A stretch of 7,222 bases of DNA, from positions 1 through 7,222 of the forward strand of contig USHT01000049.1 in the NCBI GenBank assembly GCA_900554455.1. The letters run 5' to 3'. Numbering within the stretch: position 1 is the stretch's first letter; each line of letters opens with the position of its first letter. The translations under genes were made by a program, and so were the position numbers. This document shows, piece by piece, positions 4,647 through 7,222 of the stretch. The notes under the pieces are model-generated. The model was not told where the DNA came from and made no database searches. It saw only the letters and a list, made by a program, of their open reading frames with translations. The stretch comes from an uncultured Collinsella sp. Lineage in GTDB: Bacteria > Actinomycetota > Coriobacteriia > Coriobacteriales > Coriobacteriaceae.

Positions 4647-7222
4647 ATGGTGAAAAAGTCACCGGAAAACACTACTCCCGCAATTGTGGACAACGTAGAG
4701 GCGCTTGAGGCCAAGCTCGCTCAGATGCGAGAGGCCCAGGCGCTTTTTGCTACGTACACGCAGGAGCAGGTCGACAAGATCTTCTATGAGGCCGCCATGG
4801 CCGCCAACAAGGCTCGTATCCCGTTGGCGAAGATGGCCATCGAGGAGACCGGCCGCGGCGTTCTTGAGGACAAGGTCATCAAGAACCACTACGCCGCAGA
4901 GTACATCTACAACGCTTACAAGAACACCAAGACCTGTGGTGTCCTGGAGCGCGACGAGGCTTACGGCATCACCAAGATCGCCGAGCCCATCGGCATCGTG
5001 GGCGCCGTCATCCCGACGACCAACCCCACCTCCACCGCGATCTTCAAGACGCTGATCTGCCTGAAGACCCGCAACGCCATCATCATCTCCCCGCACCCGG
5101 CTGCCGCCAAGTGCACCATCGCCGCCGCCAAGCTCGTGCTTGACGCCGCCGTCAAGGCCGGCGCCCCCGAGGGCATCATCGGCTGGGTCGATGTCCCCTC
5201 CATCGAGCTGACCAACATGGTCATGCGCGACGTCGACATCATCCTCGCCACCGGTGGCCCGGGCATGGTCAAGGCCGCTTACTCCTCGGGCAAGCCCGCC
5301 CTGGGCGTTGGCGCCGGTAACACCCCGGTCGTCATCGACGACACCGCCGACGTGCTGCTCGCCGTCAACTCCATCATCCACTCCAAGACCTTCGACAACG
5401 GCATGATCTGCGCTTCCGAGCAGTCCGTGACCGTCATCGACACCATCTACGACCAGGTCAAGGCCGAGTTCCAGAAGCGCGGCTGCTACTTCGTCAAGCA
5501 GGGTGCCGAGATGGAGGCCCTGCGTGCCGCCATGTTCAAGAACGGCGCCCTCGATCACCGCATCCCCGGCATGGCTGCCGCCAAGATCGCCGAGCTCGCA
5601 GGCATCGAGGTTCCCGCCAAGACCAAGATCCTGATCGCCGAGGTCACCTCCACCGACCCCGCCAAGGAGGAGTTCTCCCACGAGAAGCTCTCCCCAGTCC
5701 TGGCCATGTACCACGCCAAGGACTTCCAGGAGGCCGTCGACAAGGCCGAGCACCTGGTGCTCGCCGGTGGCCCGGGCCACACCGCCTCTCTGTACGTGCA
5801 CCCCGCCCAGGCCGAAAAGATCAGCCTGTTCGAGCACGTCATGAAGGCCTGCCGCATCGTCATCAACACCCCGTCCTCGCACGGTGGCATCGGTGACCTG
5901 TACAACTTTGGCATGAAGCCGTCTCTGACCCTGGGCTGCGGCTCCTGGGGCGGCAACTCCGTCTCCGAGAACGTTGGGGTGAAGCACTTGATCAACGTTA
6001 AGACTGTGGCCGAGCGCCGTGAGAACATGCTGTGGTTCCGCGCTCCCGAGAAGGTCTACTTCAAGAAGGGTTCCACGCCCGTCGCCCTCGACGAGCTGGG
6101 CAACGTCATGGGCAAGAAGCGCGCCTTCATCGTTACCGACCAGTTCCTCTTCAAGAATGGCAACACCCGCGCCATCGAGGCCAAGCTCGACGAGATGGGC
6201 ATCGCCCACGACTGCTTCTACGACGTCGAGCCCGATCCGTCGCTGCAGTGCGCACGTCGCGGCGCCAAGCAGATGGCTCTCTTTGAGCCGGACGTCATCA
6301 TCGCCGTCGGCGGTGGCTCCGCTATGGACGCCGGCAAGATCATGTGGATGATGTACGAGCACCCCGAGTGCAAGTTTGAGGACATGGCCATGGACTTCAT
6401 GGACATCCGCAAGCGTATCTTCACCTTCCCCGAGATGGGCAAGAAGGCCTACTTCGTCGCCGTCCCGACCTCCTCGGGTACCGGCTCCGAGTGCACGCCG
6501 TTCGCCATCATCACCGACAAGGAGACCGGCATCAAGTGGCCGCTCGCCGACTACGCGCTGCTCCCCAACATGGCTATCGTCGACGCCGACAACTGCATGA
6601 CCGCCCCGCGCGGCCTGACCGCTGCCTCCGGCATCGACGTCATGACCCACGCCATCGAGTCCTACGTCTCCATCATGGCTTCCGACTACACCAAGGGCCT
6701 CTCCGAGCGCGCTGCCAAGCTCGTCTTTGAGAACCTGCCCTCCAGCTTCACGAACGGCGCCAAGGACCCGCACGCCCGCGAGGAGATGCACAACGCCTCC
6801 TGCATGGCCGGTATGGCCTTCGCCAACGCCTTCCTGGGCCTCAACCACTCCATGGCTCACAAGCTCGGCGCTTTCCATCACCTGCCCCACGGCATCGCTA
6901 ACGCCGTCATCCTGACCCGCGTCATGCGCTACAACGCCGCCGAGGCCCCCGTCAAGATGGGCACCTTCTCCCAGTACCAGTATCCACATACGATGGCAAG
7001 ATACGCAGAGTGTGCACGTTTTGTAGGTATCCAGGCTAAGGATGATGCGGAAGCTGTTAAGAAGCTGATGGAGAAGATCGAGGATCTGAAGAAACAGGTT
7101 GGTGTTAAGTCTTCTATTCAGGCATATGGTATTGATGAAAAAGACTTCTTAGACAGACTGGATGACATGGTTGAGCAGGCATTTGATGACCAGTGTACAG
7201 GCGCTAACCCAAGATATCCTCT
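4647..7222 (+). CDS. adhE: Bifunctional acetaldehyde-CoA/alcohol dehydrogenase AdhE (3' end beyond window, mosaic tail)
   Basis: AdhE reduces acetyl-CoA to acetaldehyde and then to ethanol with two NADH, regenerating NAD+ in anaerobic fermentation; the family forms long helical filaments (spirosomes). The frame is open from ATG 4647 (AAGGAG 7 bases upstream) to the window edge, 858 codons of an expected ~870-890. Residues 1 to ~450 are the aldehyde dehydrogenase half, with the PTTNPTST cofactor loop and catalytic C255 in NGMICASEQ. The iron-dependent alcohol dehydrogenase half follows, with GGGS at 555-558 and likely iron ligands D664, H668, H734 and H748. The last visible residues, AFDDQCTGANPRYP, are the conserved family end. 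From about residue 776-780 base composition and codon usage change abruptly (see the tail feature). It stands alone with its own promoter. Identity is certain; continuity of the 3' end in one genome is not. Confidence 0.95.
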   Translation, partial: MVKKSPENTTPAIVDNVEALEAKLAQMREAQALFATYTQEQVDKIFYEAAMAANKARIPLAKMAIEETGRGVLEDKVIKNHYAAEYIYNAYKNTKTCGVLERDEAYGITKIAEPIGIVGAVIPTTNPTSTAIFKTLICLKTRNAIIISPHPAAAKCTIAAAKLVLDAAVKAGAPEGIIGWVDVPSIELTNMVMRDVDIILATGGPGMVKAAYSSGKPALGVGAGNTPVVIDDTADVLLAVNSIIHSKTFDNGMICASEQSVTVIDTIYDQVKAEFQKRGCYFVKQGAEMEALRAAMFKNGALDHRIPGMAAAKIAELAGIEVPAKTKILIAEVTSTDPAKEEFSHEKLSPVLAMYHAKDFQEAVDKAEHLVLAGGPGHTASLYVHPAQAEKISLFEHVMKACRIVINTPSSHGGIGDLYNFGMKPSLTLGCGSWGGNSVSENVGVKHLINVKTVAERRENMLWFRAPEKVYFKKGSTPVALDELGNVMGKKRAFIVTDQFLFKNGNTRAIEAKLDEMGIAHDCFYDVEPDPSLQCARRGAKQMALFEPDVIIAVGGGSAMDAGKIMWMMYEHPECKFEDMAMDFMDIRKRIFTFPEMGKKAYFVAVPTSSGTGSECTPFAIITDKETGIKWPLADYALLPNMAIVDADNCMTAPRGLTAASGIDVMTHAIESYVSIMASDYTKGLSERAAKLVFENLPSSFTNGAKDPHAREEMHNASCMAGMAFANAFLGLNHSMAHKLGAFHHLPHGIANAVILTRVMRYNAAEAPVKMGTFSQYQYPHTMARYAECARFVGIQAKDDAEAVKKLMEKIEDLKKQVGVKSSIQAYGIDEKDFLDRLDDMVEQAFDDQCTGANPRYP
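6981..7222 (+). other. Low-GC adhE tail, apparently from a different genome
   Basis: By count, 6981-7222 is about 44% G+C (107 of 242) whereas 6721-6960 is 65% (156 of 240). Codons change at once from GCC, AAG, CTC and ATC to GCA, AGA, GTA, TAT and GAT. The encoded residues from YPHTMARYAECARF onward still follow the AdhE family without gap or frameshift. The style resembles Lachnospiraceae or related gut Firmicutes. The switch falls in or beside CAGTACCAGTA (6972-6982), a block neutral in composition that both parents could share. An assembly chimera is the simplest reading; homologous recombination is the alternative. Confidence 0.85.

Noticed and set aside
4659..6989. 776-codon open frame on the minus strand opposite adhE
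   Set aside because: It is repetitive in G, D, V and L, resembles no family, and is the antisense of GC-rich adhE codons. It ends where the GC-rich part ends. The sense strand encodes a clear AdhE.

Overview
The window looks like a chromosomal segment of a high-GC gut actinobacterium, most likely a coriobacterium close to Collinsella. This rests on strong GC3 codon bias, clear Shine-Dalgarno sites, the pyrR-pyrB-pyrC-pyrK order and a zinc-ribbon form of ribosomal protein L28. The genus is inferred from protein resemblance and composition and was not tested by a search.

Left half (1-3112, all minus strand): a pyrimidine biosynthesis operon read right to left. Its genes are pyrR (regulator), pyrB (aspartate carbamoyltransferase), pyrC (dihydroorotase) and the start of pyrK (dihydroorotate dehydrogenase electron-transfer subunit, cut by the window edge). 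The first three are tightly packed: pyrR and pyrB are 4 bp apart and pyrB overlaps pyrC by 17 bp. pyrC carries a frameshift that looks like loss of 4 bases from a CG run. A GC-rich hairpin lies in the 92-bp gap before pyrK. The pyr leader holds a long stem-loop with a hexaloop resembling the PyrR-binding loop, followed by a terminator-like hairpin and a U tract, so PyrR-controlled attenuation is likely.

Middle (3113-4646): a divergent control region with two back-to-back promoter candidates that share a -35 block, then rpmB (L28) on the plus strand with its own extended -10 promoter and a strong bidirectional terminator. Next is a 636-bp element (3858-4493) bounded by 27-bp imperfect inverted repeats. 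It contains a dead REP-associated (Y1/IS200-like) transposase whose HUH region is deleted and whose ribosome binding site lies in a perfect 10-bp inverted repeat. An unusual A/T-rich inverted repeat, possibly an operator, precedes adhE.

Right (4647-7222, plus strand): adhE, the bifunctional acetaldehyde-CoA/alcohol dehydrogenase, open to the window edge. At about 6972-6985 the DNA switches abruptly in frame from about 65% to 44% GC and to different codon usage, although the protein continues as a normal AdhE. The last ~240 bases look like adhE of a low-GC Firmicute such as a Lachnospiraceae. This is either an assembly chimera at a conserved site or a very recent recombination.

I did not find a convincing undescribed multi-gene system. 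The most interesting items are the adhE mosaic junction, the pyrC frameshift, the dead transposase with its flanking repeats, and the pyr leader.
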